NCBI RefSeq assembly: GCF_000002595.2
Contig: NC_057009.1
Coordinates: forward strand, 765,699 to 829,698
Length of the DNA stretch: 64,000 bases
Origin: Chlamydomonas reinhardtii
Taxonomy: Eukaryota > Chlorophyta > Chlorophyceae > Chlamydomonadales > Chlamydomonadaceae
Reading direction: 5' to 3'
Shown here: piece by piece, positions 12,288 to 24,600 of the stretch
Numbering within the stretch: the first letter of the stretch is position 1
Layout of the letters: each line of letters starts with the position of its first letter
Notes under the pieces: generated by a model
What the model was told of the DNA's origin: nothing
The model's input: the letters and a program-made list of their open reading frames with translations, nothing else
Database searches by the model: none
Made by a program: the position numbers and the translations under genes

Positions 12288-13079
12288 GCATCAGTCCAAG
12301 GAACAGCCCGAGTAGCCTGCTGAGGTCTCGCTTCAGATGCGACAATCCAATTGCGGCGGGTCGCCATTGCACCACGGGCCGTTGCGGTGGCGTGAGCGGG
12401 CTGCATGTGGCACAAGCCGGGGCTTTCAGGCAGGTCAGATAGAATCATGCACCCGCGGCATGCGGTCAGCGCACAAGCGGAGCTGCGGCCAGTTTGCATG
12501 CAGGGGCGCTGCCGCACAGGGCCAGGCGCGTGTACGGTTGCTGCAGTTGTGTGCTTTTGCGCAGCTCATCACGTAGATTAGGTGCGTGTGTGCATTTGCG
12601 GGCTGAACGCGGTTGGAACGATGTGCGGGGTAGTGCATGATTGCTGTGGACAGTTGCATCTTACGTTTCTTTTATTTCTTTGTACAACTGTGGGCCTACC
12701 TCTTACCGAGATTGAGCGAAACGGGATGCATAGGATGTGCGTGGCAAGCTGATGGCGGGTGGCGGGTGTGCAACCAGTATGTGCGGGCAAGGAGAGCGTG
12801 CTGCCCTTCACATGGATGTTCTCCTGGTGCCAAGTTGTGTATCGTCTATTGTGGGCCATTGCCGTGTGGAGGCGCTTATCCCTAGTTAAATGTTGTCTAC
12901 CTGCTCAGCTCCCACATTAGGTTAGGACTGATATGCACCAGCAGCACTCATTGATCGAACAGCATGTAGATTCATGCCCAATAGGTTGCCGGCGTAATTG
13001 ATTGCAGGCTGGCATGCGTGTGTTGTACCGGTAACTTGTAAGGCACAGACCGGCTGCATGCATAGCGGGCAGGTTTAGC
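12288..13079 (+). other. Probable 3' UTR and intergenic, copy B
   Basis: Counterpart of 3307-4080 with very few base differences. TGTAA at 13037-13041 is the first candidate poly(A) signal after the stop. Confidence 0.5.
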
Positions 13080-13790
13080 ATGGCACGAAGACGCATCCCG
13101 TTTGGTGTAGCCTTTGCTCACTGTGTTGAGGGGTTAGTGCGTCTGGTCGAAGCGTGCCGATCCCGATTGAGGATGAGGCAAGCGCAGGCTTGGGCAGACG
13201 TACCGTATCCGCCTTTAGAGAGAGTCTAATGAAGGCGTGGAAGCATGAGCGGCTGCAGTCTGAGCCAAGCACTTTCCCATCAGACAACAAGCAACCAGGC
13301 GTGCAGATGAGCAAGTACAAGCATTGGATGGGGCTGTGTGCGGAAGGCGCGGCACCACTGACCATGCAAGGGCACAGTAGAGCATTTTATACCAGTTGCG
13401 CACCACAAGGCCTTGATGAGGTTCCGCCTATGCTGCTGGCCGCTTTCTGCCAACCGCGCCTATGGACGACCTAGGGAGGAGAGGATTTGCCCGTTATGTG
13501 TTGCAAATGAAGTCGAAGATGAGGATCATGTGCTCATGCGGTGTACGGCCTACGACCAGTTGCGTTCGGGTAGCGAGATTGATTGTACAGGCGGGATGCA
13601 GGCCGTTATGCAGAATACGGACCCAGCCAGGTTAGCCGCATTACTAGATTCCGTTTGGGAGCACAGGAGCAGAAGCACCCCCATTCGGGGGCCAAACCCT
13701 ACCGCTACGCAGTACCCCGGCTTGCCCCCTCGGCCCATCCCCTCTGTCCCATTGCGCACCATTGCAAGGCCAAGTATGAAGGGAACTTAG
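13080..13790 (+). mobile_element. LINE 3' remnant, copy B
   Basis: Duplicate of 4099-4809, with the same broken frames and the same C-x2-C-x9-H-x4-C zinc motif. The shared frame shifts show that it was already degenerate before the tandem duplication. Confidence 0.6.
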
Positions 13791-15226
13791 CCCCTGAGCC
13801 GAGCTATCGGCTATGGGTTCATTCCCAACGTCCAGTTCAGCGCGCAGTTGTGCGAACGGGGTGGGATGGGGGTGCGGGGGGAGGGATGCCCGGACTGTGC
13901 GGGGAGGCGCCGGTAGGCGCCGGTGAACACAAGCGCGTTGGTGAGCCAAAGGCGAGAGAGCGCGGGCGGGGGGGTGGGGTGGGGGGCCCCGAGATGTTGC
14001 ACATGATTTTGCACCACGATAGTATGCACCGTACCAAAAACTGTGTTGCAGGCGTTATAAGGGCCCCCCCGGCCCGGGCCTCGGTTTCTACAAGGACAGG
14101 AACGCACATCGTGCTCATCACCTTGTAACCACACACAACAGGAAGCGTGGTGCGCATGGGCGAAGGTCGCCAGCCAGTCTAGGGCCGGGCAGGGCGAGCG
14201 CATGCTCAGTAGTAAGCGTAAGAACACATTGGTTGTGTGGCCTTAACTAAATGTACTACCCTGCACTACTTGCAAGCGGCATTGCATAGCCTGTGTCAAT
14301 AGGTTATAGGTAGGCCCGTGGGCAGAGCTTGGGTTTGCTGGTGGGGGTGTGGCCGTGTGGAGCTGTGCTCTTGTAACCAATAACAATCTTGTAACCAACA
14401 ACAACAGTGTTCTTGTAGAGAGCCAGCCGTGTAGGGCCGTGATAGGTTGTCACTGGTGGTCGACATTGCAATGCCATTTGCAATCCATGGATATGGCAAA
14501 TCGACTGTCACTGTATGTGGCAATGCGCGATAAGTGCAGCGTAAGACTGCAAACAAGCTGCCTTAGATTGCGAGCAGCCTGAATCCTAACCAAATGTGGA
14601 CCCGCAATGGTACAAAACTAGATTCTGGGAGTCTGGGACTCAGTGGCCACACGGGGATTTGGTGCGCCCTAGGACTGTGCTGGTTCATGCAACATGAGGC
14701 CCCTGAGCAACCTTACGCCATAACCCTCACGGCGCATGTCACTGTGCAGGACAGTTCAGGGTTGGTGTGCCGCAGATTGCAGTGTGTGAAACAGCAGTGC
14801 AGGCCTAGTGCGCGGCGGCGCCACTTCTGCTGCATTACCACACTGTGATGCCATAAAAAGCAGACTGAAATACTGCGACACAAAGGCTACAGGAAAGGCG
14901 GGTTTGTGAATGGAGTTGGCAGTGTCTGGCAGGCAGTGCCAGCGCACATGACAGGGGACCGCAGGCCCACGTTGCACCAGCAACGGCAATAGCGTCGCAT
15001 TGTGGCCTTGAGATGTAGGCGGCGGCGACAGGCGGCGACGATTGCGCATGGCAGTGATGGTCCCGGCAGCTTCTCCGATTCACGCTGTGTTACAGCTTGC
15101 AAGCCGTAGGAATTCGGACAAAACCCGCCCCAAACCCGGGCCAACAAAGTCTCGCCCCAGACATTAGCCCCGGGGAGGAATGTCTAGGAAACGGCCAAAA
15201 TGGCCAATTAATGTCTGGAGACATTA

Positions 15227-15656
15227 CCGTACTGCCAAAAAGGTTTGGCTTTCTAAAGTTGGGGAGGCTTCCCCGAACTGCTGAAATTATTCTATATTTT
15301 TTATATTTCGGGGGCGTTCGGGCTCTTGTAACAAAACTGTTCCGAAATTTCGGGGGCGCCGGGCAAGGCCCCCCCAATCAGTACCCGTGCGCTGCACATG
15401 GCCGCGTGTGTGTGGCACGCACGCAGCAAGCAGCACAAGAGATCGGAGATCGCAAGATTTTGGGCGTGCCCAGGTGTCAAACCCCCGTGCCACGGTCCAG
15501 GCCCTCGCGCGCGACAGCGCGCCCGACCCGCGAAATTTTCCATATGTTTCTTAATTTCGGGAGGGAATCCTCAAAAATATTTATGTAATTGTTTCGGCGT
15601 TCAACTTCGGCGACCCACCCCGAACTTAAAAACCCGCAACCTTTTTGGCAGTACGG
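15227..15656. mobile_element. Small non-autonomous TIR element (MITE-like), TA target
   Basis: The left end CCGTACTGCCAAAAAGG is the exact inverse of the right end CCTTTTTGGCAGTACGG, and both are flanked by TA (15225-15226 and 15657-15658). At 430 bp with no transposase frame, this fits a MITE. TA duplication is typical of Tc1/mariner-type elements, so that superfamily is a guess. The interior holds a CGGGGGCGTTCGGG-type segment and an A/T-rich patch. Confidence 0.75.
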
Positions 15657-18551
15657 TAAGATAGGAGCCCTGCTGTGCAGGGTTTGCATCTTCGGAGCGC
15701 GGCAAGAAACGGGCCCTAATAAAGGCCCTCGGGCGAGAAAGGTTGGGCATTTCCGGGGGTGCATTCTTGCCGCATGGGGCTATGTACAGTCCCCGAATCT
15801 CGCCAACTACCCCTTCCCGGGGGTTTGGGGGGTCACAGATACCAGCCCAAACTAAACCGAACCCATGCAAAAGAGCCCCCCACCACCAACGCTAAAAACT
15901 AATGCATTTTGGGGCCCCTGGCTATCGTGGGCGAGAACGTGGCTAGGGCCCTTCTCGCCAGCGGCGGCGGCCTACTTCTGGAAGATGCAAGCCCGCGTGC
16001 GTGTGTGTCATTGCTCTTTGGCCGCGAAGCACTATGCCGGGCCGTAGCCCAGGGGCGCCCATGGTCAGGCTCGCGGGACCCTAGGTCTTGGGCTCTTGGC
16101 TCCAGACTCCAGCAGAGCCCGCACCTACCCTCTACCGCAATGGTGCCACTGTGCCGGGCACTGCCGCAGCCACCATCTGACCTGGCATGGTCTCACTTTG
16201 CATCCTGTGCAGTCCTGTGCTGAGGAGCGTGCCAACTGAGCGGCGGCAAGAGCGGCGGTCCGTTGGGGCGCCGACATGCCGTTGACACGCTCGGTGTTGG
16301 GGGTGCCTGTAGGGCAATCCCGCCTGGAGACTCGCTACCTGTCCCTTGCCTTCAACTGCGTGCCGCCGTTGACTGTGTCGCCGAGGAATGATGTGCGAGC
16401 AAACGCCAGGTTGATGGGCCTTTGCAGTATTGGGGTTCGAGTTGTTTACGACCGAGTACTGGGCCTTACAGCGGCCTGCCTTGATAATCTGAGGCGCAGG
16501 CCAGCGCAGGCTCGGTGCGAGAGGCCACGACGTCGATGCGCGACCTGCAATGCTTTTGCCTGGTAGCAGCGATGCCTTCTCAGCGACATTTATACATAGC
16601 TACTACACTATTGGCGTGATTGCATAAAACATGCGGCCTCGGTGCAAGCAAGCGGACCTCATCAACGAGCGCTGTGTGCGCTTCGCAGTACATGCTGGCG
16701 TAGCGGCTGGCATACTGAGTATAATATTGCCTAGCCGTACCCGCTTAAGGCCGTGCCCCGGTCTCTTGGCTTGGTGGGGTCGGTCCATATGAATTCCTAG
16801 TTTCAGGGCCGAGTCGTTCCCCACCAAGCATGAATGATTATCTATAGCTTGGTTCCCAAGTCAGCAAACAAATGCATTGTGAAATGTGTTGCGTTGATCG
16901 GCTTCCCCACATGTGCAATTCCTCCCTTGTGCGCAGTCCTCAGCAAACTACAAACATGTCCCGACTGCTCATGTGCACAAGGTTTAGGTGACTGCCCTGT
17001 CCACGTATAAGAGGCCGCGTGGGAGCTGCAACACCGACGCCGCTCAGACGCTGCAGTGTTGCCTGCCCTCAAAGCTCTCAAAACATAGAGCTGGCTTTGC
17101 GGACGTAATGGCAGCATGACTGGCTTGTGTCGGGTCGGGATGGGTAACCTCTGTCACCGGTCGGCAAGAATGCAGCTGCAGCTCGTACGGAGATGCAAGG
17201 ACTATTCTTGTAAAGCCATGGCATACAAGTATGGTTTTTCATTTGTTATATGGCCGCGGCTGGGTGTTCAGGTGTGTTCCGAGTTGACCGCGACCAATGC
17301 GCGCTCGCACCACGGCGCGCATGCCGCGCCGTCTTGCAATGTGGTGAAGTAAGTCAGATACTGACAGAGCAAGCAGCTCATCGCATTTGCCATGGTAGCT
17401 TGCTCGTTATTGCCTCAAGGTACATGATGGCTCGCTCTTCTACTTGGGCTTCGGCGCGTCAAATCTCTAGTGTCACCCGAATCGGGGCGGGGGGGGGGGG
17501 CGAGCAGTGTCCTCCAGCCCATCGCGGTAACCGTAGTGCCCTCCATTAGCCCGCCCACCCCAGCAGTGCCCACACGTGCCCACTACTCACTAGCGTCTGA
17601 CCTCCCGCCTAGGCTGAGGTGTATCGACGCGGAGCACGCATTAATCAAGTGCTCATCCCACTCGTCCATTGTCACCCGCACTAGTAGGGCTGGTCTGCAG
17701 ACAGACTGGCAGAGATCGGTGACGCATCTAGGCTTTTGGCATGGTGTGGCCGTCACGCTCCTTTACCCGCATTGTAGGTGCCACGGCCTGACACGATGTG
17801 ATGCTGCTGCGCGGGGTCGCTGCTGCAGTATTGCAGGTTCATTGCAAAGTAAATGGCTTGTTATGGGGGTTCAGTAGGGCACAGAAAGATTGCGTTGGTT
17901 ACAAAAAGGACAGCGGAGGGACCTGCTGACGCAGTTCACGAGCCAGTGACGTTGAATGCGACTTGCTGGGCTCGACAGGGCTAGAAAGCTTGACTTGACT
18001 ATAGCAAGTCTGCCTGAAAGAAACATAATGCAAGCGTCAAACCCATTGTCCCTTCGAACATGCGGCTTCGCAATGGAGGCCCTCATAGCAATGAGCATGC
18101 ATTCTCAACACAAGCCAATGTTTCAATTCAGACGGGATGCAATGATGCATACTAAATTGCAGCGCGGAGCGCTGTCATGTGGGCCAGGTCACACGGCCAA
18201 CTGCATCAGGTCCGGCCGTCCACCAGGTGTGATACCGAAGATTGGGCAGCGATTTGAAATCATACTCTGTCAGGCCACATGCTGGGTGCACACGTGCATT
18301 CCAGCACGCATCTACAAGTGCCCAGCACGAAGAACCAAGTGCGATTTGTCGGGTCACGTCGCTTTTAAGTAACAGCTCCTGGTGGGTGCACAAGCTAAGG
18401 CTGTTCAAGCCTTCTAAATCAAAGAATGCTACGGTGCAGCCGCATGTACAGCGGTATCAGCTACTAAGGCCGACACACCCCTGACCAGAGCTCCAGCATG
18501 CTGCTGCATTGTTGCGCAATGATGCCCGTAAACATTGCATTACGCTGCCGC
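15657..18551. other. Long intergenic region, no gene recognised
   Basis: About 2.9 kb with only short open frames and no recognisable domain or consistent exon chain. A G-run lies at 17488-17498. A stretch near 17893-17940 resembles one near 26690-26730 (GGTTACAA, then CTGCTGACGCA in one and TTGCTGACGCA in the other), so old repeat debris is likely. Confidence 0.4.
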
Positions 18552-18556
18552 TTACA
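18552..18556 (-). terminator. TGTAA poly(A) signal
   Basis: On the minus strand TGTAA lies 26 bases after the stop of the pherophorin-like gene, a normal position in volvocine algae. Confidence 0.5.
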
Positions 18557-18581
18557 AGTCGATATAGAAACCGATTCCAGC

Positions 18582-20685
18582 TCAGTTCTCACGCAGGCCG
18601 CGCTTAGCTGGCCGCCGCTTCCGCTTTGGCGGCGGTGGCGGCGGCGGTCGAGGAGGGCTGGGCGGAGGCCTCTTGCGGCGCGAAGGGGCGTTGGGGGCCT
18701 GCGGGTCGGCAGGCCAATCCGGAGGCATGGGGCTGGGCGGCTTGGGCGGTAACCGGGGCGGTGGCGGCGGCCTAGGAGGAGGTGGCGACGGTGGTGGGGG
18801 CGCTGGAGGAGGCGGGCTGGGCGGGGGAGGTGAGGGCGGCGGCGGGCTGGGAGGAGGCGGGCTGGGAGGAGGCGGGCTGGGCGGCAGAGGGGGCGGCGGC
18901 GGCGGGCTGGGGCAGCACAGCGCAGGCTTGATTGGGCACGTCAGCGCGTTGTACCACCCTGTGGTAGGAACAAGGCAGGAACACGAAAGGTCAGCTTTGA
19001 GGCAAGGGCTGCATGCCTACATCGCAACAGCCCATGCCTGTGTCACCATTTGCTGCGCCCGCCCGCCTGCCTGCCTGACCCAGCACACGACCCAACCCCG
19101 GCATCCGCCCCGTAGCCCCCATGCCTGACGCCCTCGCCCTGCCCTGCCCCACCACCGCCCCACCCCGCCGTGGGCTCTCGGCTCAAGACTCACAAGAGGT
19201 GCTGACGGACATTTCCAAGATGCTGTTGCAGGGCAGCTGGCCGAAGGCAATGAAGGTGCCCAGGAAATCGCCCAGCGCAATGCCCGCCTGCGCTGCCTGC
19301 TGCGCGTCCGCCATCCGCGTGCGCAGCTGCACCTCGCGCAGGATGTAGTCCACGTTGCAGCTGGTGTCGGACAGCGGCTGCAGGCCCGAGGTCAGGATGG
19401 ACAGGGTGGTGGCGCCGGCCAGCGCCGTGCAGTTCATCTTGAGCATGTTGGCGCCCGTGATGCGGATCTGCAGGAAGGTGGGCGGCGGCGGCGAGGCCGG
19501 CGGGGAGGGCAGCGCCGGCGGCGGGCTGGGCGGCCGCGGGCTGGGCGGCCGCGGGCTGGGCGGCGAGGGCGGGGCTGGGCTGGGCGGTGGGCTGGGCGGC
19601 ATGGGGCTGGGCGGCGGGCTGGGCCAGCAGTCGAACATCTCGGGCTGCGCGCCCGAAGTATAGCGCACCGCCACGCCACACGCGGCGCCCTCCAGCGACA
19701 GTGCGGAGCCGCAGTTCATGCCGCGCAGCAACTTGATGGTGGCAGTGGCCAGCGGCTTGGAGGCGAAGTTGTTCGCCACCGTCTGCGCGTCCTCGCGGCT
19801 GGCGGCTGTGCCCACCACCAGCATGACGCCGTTGCTGGAGCCGTCGTCCAGGCACTTGAAACCGCGGTCCGGCACCATGGCGGCGCCAACCGTGAAGAAG
19901 CCCTGCATGGACTGCACCAGCATGTTGCACTCCAAGCCGCTGGAGCTCCAGTTGGCGGGGCGGATCGCCTTGGTGACCAGGATGCAAGGGCCCAGGCCAG
20001 GAGGGAACGGCGGGCGGGGCGGCCGCGGCGGCCGGGGCGGGTCGGGCGGGTTGGGCTGAGGCGGCGCGGGTGACGGTGGCGGCGTGAGCGGCGCGGGCGC
20101 GGGGCTGGGCGGCGCCACGCCGGGCGGCGTGCCGGGCTGTGGCGGCGGGGGCGGGGGCGGCGGTGGGCTGCAGACCTGCTGCGGCAGCAGGTAGGTGCAG
20201 TCCTTGCTGGCGGTGGGCGGCAGGCGCGTGGTGCCCGGCGCGGCGGTGCACACGTTGACCTCCTGCGTCAGGCCGAAGTCGTTGGCCACGTCGCTGTACA
20301 GGGCCTCCCCGCCGCAGCCCGTGTACGTGACCAGGAACAGCGAGCGCCACAGCAGTTCGTCGCGCATGGCCAGCGCAAAGGCCTGCAAGTTCTCCAGGAA
20401 GGGCAGTCCGTCAAACACCACGTCGTACTTCATGGTGCCGCGCACGCCGCCGGCGGCGGGCGGGTTGGAGTTGCTGACGTTGCAGGTGGGGCGATAAAGG
20501 CGCGGGTTGGCGAAGTCAATTGGCACGTTCTTCGCAATCAACGCGTCCGTGAGGTAGTCGTCAAGCACGCTGCAGTCGTTGAGCGTGAATGGGCGGTTGA
20601 TGGAGCGGAAGACGAGTGTCGCCTCCAGCTCGGCCCGCACGGCGCACGGTGCCAGCGCAAGCGCAAGCAGTAGCAGCGGCAGCAT
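18582..20685 (-). CDS. Pherophorin-like hydroxyproline-rich wall protein
   Basis: Two exons, 20685-19194 and 18958-18582; the phase-1 intron has GTGAGT and CACAG; about 622 residues. I chose the inner ATG because it starts directly with a signal peptide (MLPLLLLALALAPCAVRA). The frame is open to 20946, but that would bury the signal. Order: secretion signal, Cys-containing domain about 20-172, Pro-rich linker 173-232, second globular domain 233-353, SPPP linker 354-402, third domain 403-512, Pro-rich tail. The tail ends in a very basic run (KRKRRPAKRGLREN). Such proteins form extracellular matrix; the Pro runs would be hydroxylated and glycosylated. The globular domains do not clearly match the classic pherophorin domain, so the family name is approximate. 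PWP2 lies upstream on the same strand. Confidence 0.75.
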
Positions 20686-21529
20686 GGCTAGCTGCCAGGG
20701 CGGCGAGTTCGAGCGCCGTGGCGGCGCCGGCCGGCATCCGGAGCTGCCCGGGGGTTGCGCAGTCTGCGTATGTTGTTGTGATGATTGTTGGTGCTGCTTC
20801 GCGCTTTGTTGGCTGGGTCCCACAGGGGCTGATGCGACCTGGGGCGCGGCGGCGCAGGCCGAGGGTTGCTGGCTGCGAAGCTGGGTTGCTGGCTGCGAAT
20901 CCTTGGCGAAGAGGCGGCCCAAGAGCCACAGGCGTGTCGGCGGCATGGCGGTTGGGCGCTGTATAAAAAGCTGCCGAGTTGTTTATCTGCGTGGTGAAAG
21001 GCGATGGGTTAAGATGACAGGGCCAGCAAGCAATGGGCGCTGTGAGTGCAGCACACATGCAGTTCCAGTCCCTCGCTGCTGTTAAGGGACAACCTGCCTG
21101 TTAAGGGACAACCTGCATCAAATATACTCACCGGTTCATAGCTGTTCTCCTCACGCGTCGTCTCGACGTTGGGCTGTGCTACTTCGCACGATTCCTCACT
21201 TCGCTCCAACCGCGTTTTTCTCGCTGCTGCCAGGTACGCTGATAAGAGCGATGCCTAATATGCCACGGGCGGCAGCGAAAGCAGCTTGCCACGCCCACCA
21301 AAAATGTCGCGCTACTGTAGCTGTGTGCTTCTCACACTCGGCGATGTTTGCAGATGGAATGTGCCAATATACGCGTGCAGATACTACAATATGCATCAAG
21401 TATTAGTTAGCGCGTATGGAGGCCAAAACGACAAGGTTCCGAGCTACTTCTGGTGTTCCGTACTTGTACTCATGCGGACCTTTCTCAACCCAGAAGCGCA
21501 CGCAACATGCTATTTTGGGTAACCATTGA
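20686..21529. other. Intergenic region between the wall gene and PWP2
   Basis: Contains the 5' region of the wall gene and a direct repeat of GTTAAGGGACAACCTGC at about 21081-21116. A plus-strand TATAAAAAG at 20962-20970 points away from the wall gene, and no plus-strand gene follows it. Confidence 0.4.
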
Positions 21530-21534
21530 TTACA
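21530..21534 (-). terminator. TGTAA poly(A) signal of PWP2
   Basis: Minus-strand TGTAA about 136 bases after the PWP2 stop codon. Confidence 0.5.
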
Positions 21535-21669
21535 TAATCGGTGGTTTAAAGCCGCCGGTGACTGGCCTTGCCCGCACGCCAGTGTCCATCCATCGCACCA
21601 TGCGCATCCTCCGATCGCGCCTCCCCCTGCTCCCGCGCCCCCTCACTCCGCAGTGTCTAGTCATGCCCC

Positions 21670-24600
21670 TCAATCAGAAGCCTCCTCCTCCTCCTCATCA
21701 TCATCCTCGGCTCCCCCACTGCCGTCCTCCGCAGGCTGCTCCCCATTTGCGGGCTCCCCAGTCGCCGCCGTCCCCGACACGCTCGCCAGGTAGTCTAGCA
21801 TGTACACATTGCCCTCACACGCCGCCGCCAGGTCCGTGTGCAGCCGGCCCAGCACTTTCTGCAGCGACCGCAGCGCCGGCAGCACCGAGCTAGCCGGCAG
21901 CTGCCCGCCCGCCACACCCGCCGCCGCCAGCCGCGCCGCCACGCCAGTGCCCGGCGCGCCGCCGCCCGCCGCCGCCTGAAGTGCGGCCCCGTGCGCGCTG
22001 CACACGGCGCGCACCCAGCCCAGCAGGAACTCCAGGTGCGGGCAGTCGGCTGCCGCCTCCGCCAGCGCCGCCAGCACGGTCGGCACGAACATGGCGGGCA
22101 GGCCGGCGGCGGTGGTGCCCACGTCACGCGGCGGCGTGGCCAGGATGACGTGGCGCACCAGCTCCGGCTCGCCCAGCCGCAGCGCAATGGTCAGCGCGCG
22201 CAGAGGCGTGCCGCCCGCCAGCGCGGCGTGCGCCGCCGCCGGCGTGAGGTCCTCCGTGAGGTCGGTGGGGTCGAACAGCACACCCGTGTCCAGCCCGTAC
22301 AGCAGCAGGCCCTCCGTGGCCGCCGCTGCCCAAACCCGCCCCGTGGGCGACAGCGCCACGCAGCGGCATCGCACCGCGGGCCGCTTGCCGGCGGTGGTGC
22401 CGGGCACGTCCGCCGCCGCCGCCAGGTCCGTGGAGGGCGGCAGCAGCTCGAGCGCCTCGTCATCGTCGTCATCGTTATGGTTGATGAGCTGCAGCGGCCC
22501 TGCGTCCGTCATGTTCTTGGAGTTGAGGGTGTCCAGCACGCCGTCCAGCGAGCGGTTGTGACTGAGCTGGAAGCGCCGCAGCAGCAGCTTCTCACTCACA
22601 TCGTACACACACACAAACCTGGGCGGGGGAGGTGGGGCGGGGAGGGGGCCGAAGGGTCGAGGGGGGGCTCAGCAGCACAACAATAGCGCATCCTCGTGGG
22701 CCTTCAGCCCTGAGCCCCGCCCGGACCCCGACACCTGACACCCAACACTCGACACCCGACAGCGCACCAGTTGACACAGCCACTTGGCGACCCCCTGCCA
22801 CACACACCCTCACAGCCACGCACTTGCTGTTGCCGCCCGCCAGTAGCAGTGCGCCGTCTGCGCTGTACGCCAGCGAGTTGAAGGACGCGCCGGCCGAGCT
22901 GTTGTCGGCGGTGCGCCGGTCGCCCTGCAGGCGGCCGCCGCGGATGTCGCGCCGGCCCTCGATGGTTCCCTCCAGCACGCCCTCCACCGGGTCCCACAGA
23001 TAGATGCTGCCGTCCAGGGTAGCCGCCGCCAGCTGCCGCCCATCCGGCCGCATGGCCAGCGCCAACACGTCGTGGCGGTGGTCCAGCACATCTCCCGCCG
23101 AGCCGCCGCCGCCGCCGCCGCCGTACACATCCCACGTGCGCACGGTGCGGTCCCAGGAGCCGGACGCCAGCAGCGAAGTGATGGGCGAGAAGGCCAGAGC
23201 CGACACGGGGCCCTCGTGGCCGGCCAGCACGTCCAGCAGCCGCCCCGTCTTAAGGGACCACACGTAGATCTGCACATACACGCACATGGCGTTTGTCTGG
23301 GTCGGATGGGCTTCAGCGGCTAAGCGTGCTGTGGGCTGTGCAGCAGGCCCCATCCTTGTTCCTGGTGGTAAAGGCGAAAGACCGAGTCTCCCCGCATCCT
23401 TCCGCATCTTTCCTAGATTTCACACCGCTTTGCCGTCCCCGCGCCCTCCACTCGCGAGCGCTACATCAGAGCACGCCAGCCAGCCGCCACCCACACCCAC
23501 TCGCCCCGCACATGCACGCCCCCGCGCACATACGCGCACACCCACACCTGGAAGGTGTCCACGGTGCCGGCGCACACCACCTCGCCGGCGGGGTCCACCG
23601 CCAGGCTGCCGAACTGCACGGGGCTAGGCGCCGTGAGCGTGCGGAAGTTGCGGTAGCGCACCAGGTCCCAGGCGCGCACCGTGCCGTCCAGGCTGGCGGA
23701 CAGCAGCGCGTGGCCCGAGGGCAGGAACGTCACGGCGGTCACGGGCGCGCTGTGGTCGGAAAACGTCACGAAGCAGAAGCCGCTACTCTGCTGGAACACC
23801 TTGACCTGGGCGCAAGAGGGTGTGTTTGTGTTTTTGTGTTTGTGTGTATTAGGAAGCACACGTGGTTGTGAGAGTGAGTGAGAATTGTACAGGGCAGGTA
23901 CGTGTATGCGGCTGCGTGGTGACCCCACTAGCCACCCGAGTCTGCCCCTCCCCTCCTCCGCGACTCCAGTCGCGCCGCCGGCCGCGGTGCCCTTCCTCCC
24001 TCCGCGCCTACCTTGCAGTCGTCTGCGCCAGTGGCGATGAGCGCCCCATCCGGCGAGAAGGCTGTGGTGGTGATGTCGTGATAGTGGCCCTGCTGCTTGA
24101 GCACGTACGTCTCACTGCGCCACTCCCACACCAGCAGCTGGCCCAGCCGCGCGCAGCCCACTGCGAGGGACAGGACACGAAGGCAGGGGACCCAGGGTGA
24201 GTGGTTACAGACACACGGCAATCCCCGCGGGCACGTCCCAGTTGCACAAGCCCCGATTCGCAACACGCCCCACCAGCATCCCATCCCCTCTCCCAGCCAC
24301 GCACCCGCCAGCCAGTCTCCGGTGTCGTTAAAGGCGAGCGAGGTGATGCGCTCCTGGCCCACACTGAGCGTGTGCAGGTTGGCGAAGTCGGGCAGCGAGT
24401 ACAGGTCGAACACGCCGCCGCTGAAGCCCACAGCCAGCAGCCCCGAGGCCGCGTGGTGCGCGTAGGAGGACACGCGGCTGCCGCGCTGGTTGAAGTAGTG
24501 CTTGGAGGTCAGGTACCACTTGCCGCCTGGAAGGGGGTGGAGAGGTGCGGGCGTTTAGGTGCGGGTGTTTGGGCCTCGGCGTTCAGGGTGCTGTCGTGGG

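Larger units (their letters stand above)
8153..15656. repeat. Tandem segmental duplication, copy B
   Basis: Second copy of the unit described at 1-6972, in the same orientation. It contains the complete gene, extended by an extra exon copy. It has only one copy of the 375-bp unit and a complete TIR element at its right end. Sequence right of 15656 is not found in copy A, whose corresponding point is the gap. Confidence 0.9.

Noticed and set aside
16434-16444. GGTTCGAG as a tRNA box B
   Set aside because: No cloverleaf or A box at the expected distance.
19190-20350. 386-codon minus-strand frame overlapping the wall gene
   Set aside because: Ala/Arg/Pro/His-rich shadow of the pherophorin-like gene in another frame.
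20962-20970. TATAAAAAG as promoter of a plus-strand gene
   Set aside because: No plausible plus-strand coding region follows before the PWP2 3' end.
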